Shown here: one piece after another, positions 18,646 to 28,100 of the stretch
How positions within the stretch are numbered: position 1 is the stretch's first letter
Layout: each line of letters starts with the position of its first letter
Origin: Lacimicrobium alkaliphilum
Lineage (GTDB): Bacteria > Pseudomonadota > Gammaproteobacteria > Enterobacterales > Alteromonadaceae
Length of the DNA: 64,000 nt
Assembly (NCBI RefSeq): GCF_001466725.1
Contig: NZ_CP013650.1
Coordinates: 744,001-808,000 of the forward strand
Reading direction: 5' to 3'
Made by a program: the position numbers and the translations under genes
The notes under the pieces: model-generated
What the model was told of the DNA's origin: nothing
What the model saw: the letters and a program-made list of their open reading frames with translations, nothing else
The model's database searches: none

Positions 18646-19683
18646 ATGAACGAATTAACTATCACCACACCAGATGACTGGCATCTGCATTTCCGGGACG
18701 GTGATATCTTAAAGGAAACGGTTGCCGCTACTGCCCGTTGTTTTAAACGCGCCATTGTGATGCCAAATCTGGTGCCGCCTGTTACAACTGCCACAATGGC
18801 TGACGAGTATAAATCCAGGATCCTTGCTGCCAGGCCTCAGGGCAGTGATTTTGAACCGCTGATGACCTTATATCTGACCAATGATACTTCCATAGAGGAT
18901 ATCCGCGAGGCGAAACAGGCCGGTATTGTGGCAGCTAAACTCTATCCTGCCGGCGCCACAACCAACTCCGATGCTGCAGTATCGGCGCTGGATAGCCTGT
19001 ATCCGGTATTTTCTGAGATGGAAAAGCAGGGCATGTTGCTGCTGGTTCATGGTGAGGTAACAGCAGCTGAGATCGATATCTTCGATCGTGAAAAGGTTTT
19101 TATCGACAGACATCTGCGCGTCATTGTTGAACATTTTCCCGGGCTTAAGGTGGTGCTGGAACACATTACCACTAAGGATGCCGTGGAGTTTGTCACTGAG
19201 GCCTCGGACAACGTAGCTGCCACTATTACGCCTCAGCATCTGATGCTCAACCGCAATGATTTACTGGTAGGTGGTATCCGACCGCATAATTACTGCCTGC
19301 CGGTACTTAAGCGCAATACTCATCAGCAGGCCTTAAGAGCGGCGGTGGCTTGCGGGTCTGCCAAGTTTTTTCTGGGTACGGATTCTGCCCCTCATGAACA
19401 GCACCGTAAAGAGTCCGCCTGTGGCTGCGCCGGTTGTTATAGTGCCTGGAGCGCGCTGGAATTGTACGCTCAGGTGTTTGAAGAGTTGGGCGTGCTGGAT
19501 AAGCTGGAGGGCTTTGCCAGCCACCATGGCCCGGACTTTTATGGATTACCCCGCAATACCGGCACGGTCACCCTGGTACGTGAACAATGGCAGATTCCTG
19601 AACAACTGACGTTGCCCAATGGTAATCCTATTGTGCCTTTTCAGGCCGGCACTATGGTCAACTGGAAGCTAAAAAGAGACTAA
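18646..19683 (+). CDS. pyrC: Dihydroorotase
   Basis: A 345-residue class II dihydroorotase, the third step of pyrimidine synthesis: it closes N-carbamoyl-aspartate to dihydroorotate. The metal site is complete: HLHFRDG (HxH) near residue 14, the carboxylated lysine in [13 protein letters not shown] near 100, His in LLVHGEV and VLEHITT, and the Asp of GTDSAPHE near 247. The length matches the E. coli enzyme. A TTCAGGGG element precedes the ATG. A solute-binding protein gene follows 5 bp later and may be read from the same transcript. Confidence 0.97.
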   Translation: MNELTITTPDDWHLHFRDGDILKETVAATARCFKRAIVMPNLVPPVTTATMADEYKSRILAARPQGSDFEPLMTLYLTNDTSIEDIREAKQAGIVAAKLYPAGATTNSDAAVSALDSLYPVFSEMEKQGMLLLVHGEVTAAEIDIFDREKVFIDRHLRVIVEHFPGLKVVLEHITTKDAVEFVTEASDNVAATITPQHLMLNRNDLLVGGIRPHNYCLPVLKRNTHQQALRAAVACGSAKFFLGTDSAPHEQHRKESACGCAGCYSAWSALELYAQVFEELGVLDKLEGFASHHGPDFYGLPRNTGTVTLVREQWQIPEQLTLPNGNPIVPFQAGTMVNWKLKRD

Positions 19684-19688
19684 GGCTG

Positions 19689-20498
19689 ATGAAGCGGCTG
19701 ATCTTTTTAACCTTGTTGATTATCAGCAGTAATGCATGGACGCAGCCCTCTCTGACATTGCTGACCCATGAGGAGCCGCCTTTTGTTTACCGGGATAAAA
19801 ATAATGATCTGACGGGCTATGCGGTAGAGCTGGTAGGGGGGATTCAACAGCATCTCGATAGCAAGGAGCCCATTTTGCTGAACCCCTGGGCCCGTGCCTA
19901 TATGCGCGCTACGGAACAGGGCAATGTGCTGATATTCCCCTTAGTCAGAAATGCCGAAAGAGAGCCCTTGTTTCATTGGGTCATGCCGCTGACCCGTAAC
20001 CTGCATGCCGTGTTTGCCAACAGCGCGATGGATACGATAACCACACTGGAAGAGTTAGAGCAATTATCTGCTATCGGCGTGCAGCGTGGTGACTTTCGTG
20101 AAAGTCTGCTGATTGACGCCGGAATGACAAATCTGGTGTCCTATACCACATGGAAACAGGCGGTTTCGGCGTTGATAAAGGGGCGGGTCGATGGACTGTT
20201 CTTTTCGGCGGCGGGTCTGGAGTATTACTGTCGCCAGTTAGAGCAGGAGTGCGGGCAGTTTAGCGCAATTTACACTCATGATATTGAAACCACTTATATT
20301 GCGCTGTCGCGACGGGGGATCAGCGACGACGAAGCTGGTCGTTGGCAACAGGCCGCTAAGGATTTTCGCGCCTCGGAAGCTTTTGAGAAACTGCGGCAGA
20401 CCTGGCTGGCGCGCATCCGCTCAGAGCACGGTCTGACTTTGCACTATGCTGACGGTGCCCTGAATCTGTGGGCCGCTCCACAAGTGGCTCATCCCTGA
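19689..20498 (+). CDS. Periplasmic solute-binding protein, family 3-like
   Basis: A 269-residue secreted protein with a signal peptide (about 18 residues, ending NAWTQ) and an SBP_bac_3-like fold: the LTLLTHEEPPFVYRDKNN start (EEPPF is the usual first ligand loop), then LTGYAVELVGGIQ. There is no permease nearby, so it is an orphan binding protein like the one at 6518. It follows pyrC by 5 bp. Its last 10 bases overlap the end of the convergent ion-channel gene. Ligand unknown. Confidence 0.75.
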   Translation: MKRLIFLTLLIISSNAWTQPSLTLLTHEEPPFVYRDKNNDLTGYAVELVGGIQQHLDSKEPILLNPWARAYMRATEQGNVLIFPLVRNAEREPLFHWVMPLTRNLHAVFANSAMDTITTLEELEQLSAIGVQRGDFRESLLIDAGMTNLVSYTTWKQAVSALIKGRVDGLFFSAAGLEYYCRQLEQECGQFSAIYTHDIETTYIALSRRGISDDEAGRWQQAAKDFRASEAFEKLRQTWLARIRSEHGLTLHYADGALNLWAAPQVAHP

Positions 20499-21304
20499 TT
20501 TTTCAATCTGTCATCAATGGCCTGCAACTGAGCTCTGAGCTGGTCGATATCCTCTTTAGTCGCCGGTTGTGGCTGATGTTTTTCTTCTTCGTCGTGCATG
20601 ACCTGCATGGCATCGACGATAATACCGATAAACAGATTCAGTACCGCGAAGCTGGTGATAATGATAAAAGGTACGAAAAACAGCCAGGATAACGGAAACA
20701 GCTCCATCGTGGGTCTGACAATACCCATAGACCAGCTTTCCAGCGTCATGATCTGAAACAGGGTATAGGCCGAGGCGCCAATACTGCCAAACCATTCCTG
20801 CATCTGGGCGTCTGGATGGGTACCAAAGAGTTTGGTAACCAGCACCGCCGAAACGTAGAAAATGATTCCCAGCACACCCACTACCGACGCCATACCGGGC
20901 AGCGAGTGGCCTAATGCGCCTATAACTCTGCGCATTTGCGGAACCACGGAGAACAGGCGCAGGATCCTTAAGATTCTGAATGCCCGCAGTACCGACAGGG
21001 GGCCGCTGGATGGGATCCAGGACAGGGTAACAATAATCAGATCAAACCAGTTCCAGCCGCCGCTGAAAAAACGATGCCGATAGGCAAGCAGTTTCAGTAT
21101 CAGCTCGAGGGTGAAGATGCTCAGGATCAGAGCATCGACAGCGTGCAGGATACCTAGCGTATCAGGGGGCAGTGCCATGGTTTCAAGACCCAGTGTCACT
21201 GCGTTAATCAGGATCAGGGCAATAATGCTGTTGGTAAACCAGGGGTGTTCCACCAGTCTGATCAACAAAGGTTCTGATAGCGGGGTTGTCTGGGCTGGTT
21301 GCAC
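20489..21304 (-). CDS. Bacterial voltage-gated sodium channel (BacNav type)
   Basis: A 271-residue six-helix ion channel subunit. The voltage sensor S4 carries four arginines at three-residue spacing (107, 110, 113, 116 in VLRAFRILRILRLF). The pore loop reads TLESWSMG (187-194), which matches the LESW selectivity filter of sodium-selective NaChBac-type channels and not the calcium or potassium filters. The C-terminal tail from about 245 (DEEEKHQPQP, then EDIDQLRAQLQAIDDRL) has heptad character and fits the tetramerising coiled coil. Four subunits would form the channel. It is monocistronic and convergent with the solute-binding gene, overlapping by 10 bp. Confidence 0.9.
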   Translation of the reverse strand: MQPAQTTPLSEPLLIRLVEHPWFTNSIIALILINAVTLGLETMALPPDTLGILHAVDALILSIFTLELILKLLAYRHRFFSGGWNWFDLIIVTLSWIPSSGPLSVLRAFRILRILRLFSVVPQMRRVIGALGHSLPGMASVVGVLGIIFYVSAVLVTKLFGTHPDAQMQEWFGSIGASAYTLFQIMTLESWSMGIVRPTMELFPLSWLFFVPFIIITSFAVLNLFIGIIVDAMQVMHDEEEKHQPQPATKEDIDQLRAQLQAIDDRLKNQG

Positions 21305-21505
21305 GTTGCTGCCTTGTTATCGATATGGATTACTAGCAAAGCCTATCTATAGGGCCATCTGAAGATTTTACAAGATAATCAGATCGTTAAAATGACGAAA
21401 AAAGCTTAGAATAGGTTATCTTTTGACGGGACGGGCGAATAAGCTGTATCTGCCCTTTTCGGTTGCCCCGCGCCAAATTCATGTTTTTTACCTCAGAGAG
21501 TCCTT

Positions 21506-22882
21506 ATGAGTCAGGCTTTTTCCTCTTTATCTTTGCCACAGCCTTTGCTGGAGAATCTTGATAGTCTCAACTATCAGGCTATGACCCCCATCCAGTCTGC
21601 CAGCCTGCCTTTCATTCTTAAAGGGCAGGATGTGATCGCGCAGGCGAGCACCGGTAGCGGTAAAACAGTGGCCTTTTCTGTGGGCTTACTGACAAAACTG
21701 GACGAGCAGGACAGCAAAGTGCAGGCACTGGTGCTGTGTCCGACCCGGGAACTGGCCGAACAGGTGTCGACTGAGATCCGTCGCCTGGCCCGTTACAAAG
21801 ATAATATCAAGGTATTAACGCTGTATGGCGGCGTACCCCTGGCCTCACAGGTCGCTTCATTACGACATGGTGCACAGGTGGTAGTGGGTACGCCTGGGCG
21901 GATTCTTGATCATATGTTGCGCCGTAATCTTGATTTAGGCGCAGTCAGTACCCTGGTGCTGGATGAGGCAGACCGGATGCTGGATATGGGCTTCGCGGAG
22001 GAAATAGCGGCGGTGACCACCGCTACGCCAAAGCAACGACAGACCTTATTGTTTTCTGCCACCTACCCAGCGCAGATTGCCCAGATCAGCGCCGATATTC
22101 AGCGCGATCCTGAGCAGGTTAAAGTGGAGTCTCTGCACGACGCCAGCAGTATTATCCAGCGTTGTTATGAAGTCAGCAAAGACAACCGACTGACAACGGC
22201 ACAGGCACTGCTGACCCATTTTTCGCCGCAGTCCGCTATCGTGTTTTGTAACAGCCGGATTGATTGTCAGCAACTGGCTGAACAGCTCAGTGAAAAGGGA
22301 TTCAGCGCCGCACCACTGCACGGAGATATGGAACAGGCTGCACGCCAGGAAGTGTTGATTCAGTTTGCCAGTCGCAGCCTCTGTGTGCTGGTGGCGACCG
22401 ATGTGGCAGCGCGGGGGCTGGATATTGAGGATGTGGATCTGGTGCTGAATTATCATGTCTCGGCTGACCCCGAAGTGCATGTACATCGCATCGGCCGCAC
22501 CGGGCGGGCCGGGAATAAAGGGCTGGCACTGACCTTATGTAGCCCTGAAGAAACAAAATGGGCAGCGGCCATCGAAGAATATCAGCAACAGAAATTCAAC
22601 TGGGCAGATGCGGGTAAACTGCGTTTTAAGGCCAGCGGTATTACTGAACCCTTGTATCGTACCTTGCGTATGGAAGGTGGGCGCAAACAAAAAATTCGTC
22701 CCGGCGATATTCTTGGGGCACTGACCAAGGATGCCGGCATTGGCAGTGAAGATATCGGCAAGATTACCCTCGCTCAGAACTGCAGTTATGTGGCTGTTAA
22801 AATGCGCAGTGTTAAACGGGCTATGGCCCATTTCCGGGAAGGTAAACTTAAGGGCAAACGTATCCGCGCCCGTAAGTTATAG
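21506..22882 (+). CDS. dbpA: ATP-dependent RNA helicase DbpA
   Basis: A 458-residue DEAD-box helicase, almost the length of E. coli DbpA, which acts on 23S rRNA helix 92 during large-subunit assembly. Motifs in order: Q motif MTPIQ, motif I ASTGSGKT (about 45-52), DEAD (LVLDEADRML, about 150), SAT, and HRIGRTGRAG (about 330). The last 75 residues form the RNA-recognition domain (GDILGALTKDAGIGSEDIGK), which distinguishes DbpA from other DEAD-box proteins. The gene starts after a CAGAGAGTCC spacer at 21506 and ends 15 bp before an ABC exporter. Confidence 0.95.
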   Translation: MSQAFSSLSLPQPLLENLDSLNYQAMTPIQSASLPFILKGQDVIAQASTGSGKTVAFSVGLLTKLDEQDSKVQALVLCPTRELAEQVSTEIRRLARYKDNIKVLTLYGGVPLASQVASLRHGAQVVVGTPGRILDHMLRRNLDLGAVSTLVLDEADRMLDMGFAEEIAAVTTATPKQRQTLLFSATYPAQIAQISADIQRDPEQVKVESLHDASSIIQRCYEVSKDNRLTTAQALLTHFSPQSAIVFCNSRIDCQQLAEQLSEKGFSAAPLHGDMEQAARQEVLIQFASRSLCVLVATDVAARGLDIEDVDLVLNYHVSADPEVHVHRIGRTGRAGNKGLALTLCSPEETKWAAAIEEYQQQKFNWADAGKLRFKASGITEPLYRTLRMEGGRKQKIRPGDILGALTKDAGIGSEDIGKITLAQNCSYVAVKMRSVKRAMAHFREGKLKGKRIRARKL

Positions 22883-22897
22883 TGGTAAGGATTGCAG

Positions 22898-24727
22898 ATG
22901 TTTTCATTTTTTGAGCGCCTGGTACAGGCGTTCCCACAAGAGTCTCCACAGCAGCCACCGGCTAATCTGCTTGGATTCTGCTGGTATTATTCGAAAGGCA
23001 TGAAAGGTGCGCTGATCAGCCTGTCCTGCCTGAGTGCGGTGATTGCGGTTCTGGAAGTCAGCCTGTTTGGCTATCTTGGCCAGCTGGTTGACTGGTTTTC
23101 AACCCGCAATCCACAAACTTTTCTGGCCGAGGAAAAGACCAGCCTGCTGTGGATGACACTGGTGATTCTGGTGCTTTTGCCCGGCGCCATTGTGCTCCAT
23201 TCACTGGTGAATCATCAGACTTTGTTGGGCAACTTTCCGATGCGGATCCGCTGGCAGGCTCACCGTCATTTGTTGGGGCAGAGTCTGGGCTTTTTTCAGG
23301 ATGAATTTGCCGGGCGGGTCGCCACAAAAGTCATGCAGACGGCACTGTCAGTAAGAGAGACGGTACGCAAGCTGCTTGATTTGATGGTGTATGTAAGTGT
23401 TTACTTCGTTAGTGTTTTCGTGCTGGTGTTTAACATCGACTGGCGCCTGAGTATGCCTCTGGCAATCTGGCTGCTGGCGTATATCACTATCCTCAGAGTG
23501 CTGCTGCCTAAGCTCAAATCGGTTTCTGAAAAACAGGCCGATGCCCGCTCGATGATGACAGGGCGTATTGTTGACAGCTACACCAATATCGCCACAGTGA
23601 AACTCTTTGCGCATACCAACAGAGAAGTGGGCTACGCCAGAGACAGTATGGATAACTTCCTGACCACGGTGTATCCGCAGATGCGGCTGGTAACTGTACT
23701 CAATACCTGTGTCTGGATCAGTAATGCGCTGTTGATCTTCTCCATCACCGCACTGGCTATTTATCTGTGGATCGGCAGAGCGGCTACCGCCGGCAGTATT
23801 GCGGTGGCGGTAAGCCTAAGCCTGCGATTAAACGGCATGTCACAGTGGATTATGTGGGAAGTGGCCGGATTGTTTGAAAACATAGGTACGGTGCAGGATG
23901 GTATGAATACCTTGTCGATTCCCGTCAGGGTCAATGACAGAGAGGATGCCGGCAATCTGGATATCGGCGGTGGCAGCATCGAATTTAAGGATGTGGGATT
24001 TGCCTATGATGAACGCAATAAAGTGTTTGAAAAACTCAATATCCGTATTGCCCCGGGCGAGAAAGTGGGACTGGTGGGGCGTTCCGGCGCCGGTAAATCG
24101 ACATTGGTTAATCTGTTACTGAGGTTTTATGATGTGCAGTCCGGGCAGATATTGATTGATGGTCAGGATATCTGCGATGTGTCACAGGAGAGTCTGCGCG
24201 GTAAAATCAGTATGGTGACTCAGGACACCTCATTGCTGCACCGTTCTGTGCGGGAGAATATCCTTTACGGCCGTATGGATGCCAGCGAAGAGGAAATGCG
24301 TCATGCAGCCCGGCAGGCAGAAGCCGATGAATTTATTCAGCAGTTATCCGATTTGCAGGGGCGCACAGGATACGATGCCCATGTCGGTGACCGGGGGGTG
24401 AAACTCTCAGGTGGTCAGCGCCAGCGTATCGCCATCGCCAGGGTGATGCTCAAAGATGCCCCTATTCTTATTCTGGATGAGGCCACCTCGGCTCTGGATT
24501 CTGAGGTTGAAGTGGCGATTCAGCAGTGTCTGAATAAAATCATGCAGAATAAAACGGTAGTGGCTATCGCTCACCGCCTCTCTACTATTGCGGCAATGGA
24601 TCGCTTGCTGGTTCTGGATGAGGGGCGTATTGTGGAGTCTGGCACCCATGCACAACTACTGGCTCAGAACGGCATTTATGCCAGATTGTGGGCCCACCAG
24701 ACAGGTGGCTTCCTGGGATTGGATTGA
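22898..24727 (+). CDS. ABC exporter, fused membrane and ATPase domains
   Basis: A 609-residue half-transporter: six membrane helices (residues about 35-330) and an ATPase domain with Walker A GRSGAGKSTL, signature LSGGQRQR and Walker B ILILDEATSALD, then the switch His in AIAHRLST. It belongs to the MsbA/multidrug exporter group and would work as a dimer. The ATG at 22898 was preferred to a TTG six bases upstream because TAAGGA stands at the right distance. It lies 15 bp after dbpA; the pairing with a helicase suggests an operon but not a shared function. Substrate unknown. Confidence 0.9.
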   Translation: MFSFFERLVQAFPQESPQQPPANLLGFCWYYSKGMKGALISLSCLSAVIAVLEVSLFGYLGQLVDWFSTRNPQTFLAEEKTSLLWMTLVILVLLPGAIVLHSLVNHQTLLGNFPMRIRWQAHRHLLGQSLGFFQDEFAGRVATKVMQTALSVRETVRKLLDLMVYVSVYFVSVFVLVFNIDWRLSMPLAIWLLAYITILRVLLPKLKSVSEKQADARSMMTGRIVDSYTNIATVKLFAHTNREVGYARDSMDNFLTTVYPQMRLVTVLNTCVWISNALLIFSITALAIYLWIGRAATAGSIAVAVSLSLRLNGMSQWIMWEVAGLFENIGTVQDGMNTLSIPVRVNDREDAGNLDIGGGSIEFKDVGFAYDERNKVFEKLNIRIAPGEKVGLVGRSGAGKSTLVNLLLRFYDVQSGQILIDGQDICDVSQESLRGKISMVTQDTSLLHRSVRENILYGRMDASEEEMRHAARQAEADEFIQQLSDLQGRTGYDAHVGDRGVKLSGGQRQRIAIARVMLKDAPILILDEATSALDSEVEVAIQQCLNKIMQNKTVVAIAHRLSTIAAMDRLLVLDEGRIVESGTHAQLLAQNGIYARLWAHQTGGFLGLD

Positions 24728-24736
24728 GAAATAGCG

Positions 24737-25135
24737 ATGACTGATTATCAAAGAGTTCATGGCAGTGTCAGCATTGAATTGCAGGACAGAATTCTGATTC
24801 TGCACGCAGAAGGGCCGGCCAATGCTGATTTGATTCAGCAGTATCAACATGATGTAAAACACTATCGCGAATTATTGCGCGGCAAGCCCTGGGGTAATCT
24901 GGTGGTGTTTTATAACGAGCCATTGTTCCCGCCGGATGCCAGGGAGCTGATGTACCAGTCAATACAACGGTCAAGGGAATCAGGTATGGTAGCGGTGGCG
25001 GTGGTATTGTCCGACGTAAACAGCCCCCTGACTGTTCGCCATTTCTGGGACGCTATCTATACCCACGTCGATATGCCCCATGATTTTTTTGATTCTCAGG
25101 ATCAGGCTTGTGAATGGCTGAAGACCTTTCTCTGA
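24737..25135 (+). CDS. Small STAS/SpoIIAA-like protein, unknown
   Basis: A 132-residue soluble protein with alternating short strands and helices (VSIELQDRILILHAEG, then NLVVFYNEPLFPPDARELM, then SGMVAVAVVLSDV). The pattern suggests a SpoIIAA/STAS-type fold with an added helix, but no clear family motif is recognised. It lies 9 bp after the ABC exporter and 14 bp before an M28 peptidase, so it is probably in the same transcript. Function is unknown. Confidence 0.6.
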   Translation: MTDYQRVHGSVSIELQDRILILHAEGPANADLIQQYQHDVKHYRELLRGKPWGNLVVFYNEPLFPPDARELMYQSIQRSRESGMVAVAVVLSDVNSPLTVRHFWDAIYTHVDMPHDFFDSQDQACEWLKTFL

Positions 25136-25149
25136 GTAAAGGAGTGTTT

Positions 25150-26748
25150 ATGCGAGTGTTAGAAGTATTTTTGGTGGCGCTGGTGTTGTCTGGTGTTGCC
25201 CGGGCCGCTGAAACGCCGGTGAGTTTTTCACAGGAGTCCTATAAAGACTATGTGAAAACTCTCGCGTCTGATCACTTTGAAGGGCGAGGCCCCATGACCG
25301 AGGGGGAAGAGCGCACAGTCAGTTATCTGGTTGAAGAGTTGAAAAAGCTCGGCGTGCAGCCGGGATACCAGGGTGATTTTATTCAGACCGTGCCTATGGC
25401 CAGTATTGCGGCCTCACAGGATATGCAATTGGACATTGGCGAGCTGAGTTTTGAGCCCGGTACAGACTTTGTGTCCAGAACTCAGAAAATGACCAAACTT
25501 ACTGAGTTAAATGACTCAGAAGTGGTTTTTGTCGGTTACGGTATTGATGCCCCTGAGTATGGATGGAATGACTATGCCGATATGGATGTGAAAGGTAAAA
25601 CCCTGATTATGCTGGTTAATGACCCTGGCTATGCGACTCAGGATGAGTCTGTGTTTCGTGGTAACGCCATGACCTATTACGGCCGCTGGACCTATAAGTA
25701 TGAAGAAGCCATACGTCGTGGCGCCAGCGGTGTATTTATTGTGCATGAAACCGGCGCGGCGGGTTATCCCTGGAGTGTGGTTGAATCCGGAGCCACGGGT
25801 AGCAAATATATGCTGGTGGATGACACCGGCAATGAAAACGAGCTGGAAGCCATGGGCTGGATTCAGAGTAAGACCGCCGAACAGATTTTTGCCTCTGTGG
25901 ATCTGGACTTTACGCAACTCAAAGCTGCGGCGGCGAAACCTGGCTTTAAGCCAATGACGCTGGGCGTTAAGGCAAACCTGCGTACCACCCACTGGAACAA
26001 GATGGGTGAGAGCAAAAATGTCGTTGGGGTAATTCCTGGTACCAGCCGTAAAGATGAGTATTTATTGCTTACTGCCCATTGGGATGCGTTTGGTAAAAAA
26101 GTCGGTGTCAAAGGGGATAATATTTTTAATGGCGCCGTGGATAACGCCTCAGGGGTGGCAGGTGTGCTGGAGCTGGCGAGAATGCTGAGTGAGAGGGAAG
26201 AGCCGCTGCAACGTTCCGTGCTTATTGCCTTTTTTACCGCCGAAGAGACGGGCTTGCTGGGTGCGTTCGCCTTTGCCCAACAGCCACCTGTACCGACACG
26301 TCAGATGGTTGGATTATTTAATATCGACAGTATGAACCTTGCCGGGGCCACTGATTATGTTCTCAAATACGGTGATGGACTGCAGGAACTGGAGGACTGG
26401 TTAGAGGACGCTGCAGCCGGGCAGGGGCGGCGCGTAAAACCCGACGCCAACCCGCAAAATGGCCTGTTCTTCCGCTCCGATCATTTTGCTCTGGCGCAAC
26501 AGGGGGTGCCGGGGTTGCTGTTTATGGATCTCGGTGACAGCGATCCCGAATATATTGCCAATCGCTATCATAAACCTGCCGATGAATTTCTTGAAAGCTG
26601 GCAGTATAGCGGGGTTAAAAATGATCTGAACCTGATCTATTCCTTGCTGGACAAGCTGGGTAATTCAGATGCCTGGCCCGGCTGGAAAGAGGGAGCGGAA
26701 TTTAAACACATCCGGCAATCTGATCTGTCCCGGCCAACGGGTAATTGA
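25150..26748 (+). CDS. Secreted M28 family metallopeptidase
   Basis: A 532-residue exported zinc aminopeptidase. A signal peptide (ending ARAAE) is followed by an M28 domain with a PA-like insertion (about 120-240). Zinc ligands read as HWDAF, DNASGVAG, the catalytic FFTAEETGLLGA, NIDSMN and RSDHFAL, all present, so it should be active. It probably trims peptides in the periplasm or outside the cell. The ATG at 25150 has AAAGGAG upstream; an earlier in-frame ATG at 25114 lies inside the preceding gene and gives a poor N-terminus. A weak hairpin follows at 26774. Confidence 0.9.
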   Translation: MRVLEVFLVALVLSGVARAAETPVSFSQESYKDYVKTLASDHFEGRGPMTEGEERTVSYLVEELKKLGVQPGYQGDFIQTVPMASIAASQDMQLDIGELSFEPGTDFVSRTQKMTKLTELNDSEVVFVGYGIDAPEYGWNDYADMDVKGKTLIMLVNDPGYATQDESVFRGNAMTYYGRWTYKYEEAIRRGASGVFIVHETGAAGYPWSVVESGATGSKYMLVDDTGNENELEAMGWIQSKTAEQIFASVDLDFTQLKAAAAKPGFKPMTLGVKANLRTTHWNKMGESKNVVGVIPGTSRKDEYLLLTAHWDAFGKKVGVKGDNIFNGAVDNASGVAGVLELARMLSEREEPLQRSVLIAFFTAEETGLLGAFAFAQQPPVPTRQMVGLFNIDSMNLAGATDYVLKYGDGLQELEDWLEDAAAGQGRRVKPDANPQNGLFFRSDHFALAQQGVPGLLFMDLGDSDPEYIANRYHKPADEFLESWQYSGVKNDLNLIYSLLDKLGNSDAWPGWKEGAEFKHIRQSDLSRPTGN

Positions 26749-26773
26749 CCCGGTAGGTATAGCCCGCCTTGCC

Positions 26774-26812
26774 AGTCCGGCGCATGATACGCCGGACTTA
26801 GTTTTATTGTTG
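26774..26812 (+). terminator. Weak intrinsic terminator
   Basis: AGTCCGGCG and CGCCGGACT pair as a 9-bp stem with a 7-nt loop, followed by an interrupted T-rich tract. It lies 26 bp after the M28 peptidase stop and probably ends the dbpA-to-peptidase transcript. Confidence 0.6.
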
Positions 26813-26931
26813 CAATGTGCTTTTTACTTTTTGTTACCTGAAGTTACCGTTTTATGGGATGAATGGGGTTGTGAGTAAGGAATAAGCAAACTAAATTTAG
26901 TTATGTGCCACAAGTAATACAGAGGTTGGCA

Positions 26932-28086
26932 ATGCAAAAGTGCATGATTCCGGCGGTTCTTTCAGGCCTGATGTTATTGGGCTGCGCAAGTCACACACAA
27001 CAGGTTGAGGTCAACCCGCAATCTCATTTTGCCGATGAGGCTTTTGACGGCTATCAGCAGGTCGCTATTGAATCCCGGGAGGAAGTCTTTGGTCTCAGCC
27101 GGGAAATGCGCAGCTTTGTTGATAAACAGATCCTGCGGGTAGATGACCCCAAAGTCCGCATCCGTAATCTGGTCAAAGGTATCTTTGATCATTCCCATAT
27201 GAACCTGCTCTATGACACCAGTGCCAACACCACTGCCTCGCAAACTTTTGACAATCGCATAGCCAATTGCCTGTCTATGTCGATCATGACCTATGCTATG
27301 GCAGATTACGCTGGCATGGATGTGGCCTTTCAGGATGTGGATATTCCCGAGTTCTGGACCCGGGATCAGGGATACAGTTTACTTAATGGGCATATTAACC
27401 TGAAGATCCTGCCGCGCAATGAACACAACACCACTTATATCCGCAAAGGCGGCTTGGAAGTTGATTTTGATCCTCAGGGATACCGTGTCAAATTCCCCAG
27501 CCGGGAAATCGATCAGCAGCAGATCCTGGCCATGTTCTATAACAACAAAGCGGCTGATTATCTGATCGATCAGAATTACCCTGCGGCTTATGCTTACCTG
27601 CGGGCCTCGGCGACCACCGCACCGCAACTAAGTGAAACCTGGGTCAATCTGGGCGTGCTTTACAGGCTAAATGGCCAGTTGCAGAGAGCTGAACGGGCGT
27701 ATCAGCAGGCGATTGCGCTGGATGACAACCAGACTGCAGAGGAAAACCTGGCGCATTTGTATAATCTCACTGGCCGGCATGAAATGGCGGAGGCGATACT
27801 TGCCCGTATTGAACGCAGGCGCCTGGCTAATCCTTATTATCATTACCTGTTGGCTGAGCAGGAGTTTGAGCAGGATCACTGGCGTCAGGCCATAGAACAT
27901 TACCGCAAAGCACTGTCTCTGGACAGAAACAAGCATGAGTTCTATTACGGTCTGGCGAAGGCTTATTATCAGCTCGGCGATCTTTCTGCTGCTGAGCGTT
28001 ATCTCAGAATGGCCAAACGCCGTTCAGTCTTTGATCAGGATGAGAAACGTTACCAAAGCAAACTGAATCTGCTCACCCGTATCTAG
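26932..28086 (+). CDS. Lipoprotein with transglutaminase-like and TPR regions
   Basis: A 384-residue predicted lipoprotein (signal peptide ending LLGCAS, acceptor Cys near residue 19). Residues about 90-170 resemble a transglutaminase-like fold (RIANCLSMSIMTYAMADYAG, with Cys before a helix, and a later NGHINLKI His); the C-terminal half has at least three tetratricopeptide repeats (WVNLGVLYRLNGQLQRAERAY and HYRKALSLDRNKHEFYYGLA). TPRs suggest a scaffold. The ATG at 26932 has AGAGGT upstream; an in-frame GTG at 26905 would put the signal peptide in the wrong register. A second M28 peptidase begins 14 bp later, so the two may act together on peptides. The transglutaminase reading is tentative. 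Confidence 0.7.
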   Translation: MQKCMIPAVLSGLMLLGCASHTQQVEVNPQSHFADEAFDGYQQVAIESREEVFGLSREMRSFVDKQILRVDDPKVRIRNLVKGIFDHSHMNLLYDTSANTTASQTFDNRIANCLSMSIMTYAMADYAGMDVAFQDVDIPEFWTRDQGYSLLNGHINLKILPRNEHNTTYIRKGGLEVDFDPQGYRVKFPSREIDQQQILAMFYNNKAADYLIDQNYPAAYAYLRASATTAPQLSETWVNLGVLYRLNGQLQRAERAYQQAIALDDNQTAEENLAHLYNLTGRHEMAEAILARIERRRLANPYYHYLLAEQEFEQDHWRQAIEHYRKALSLDRNKHEFYYGLAKAYYQLGDLSAAERYLRMAKRRSVFDQDEKRYQSKLNLLTRI

Positions 28087-28100
28087 GCACCGGAATCGAC

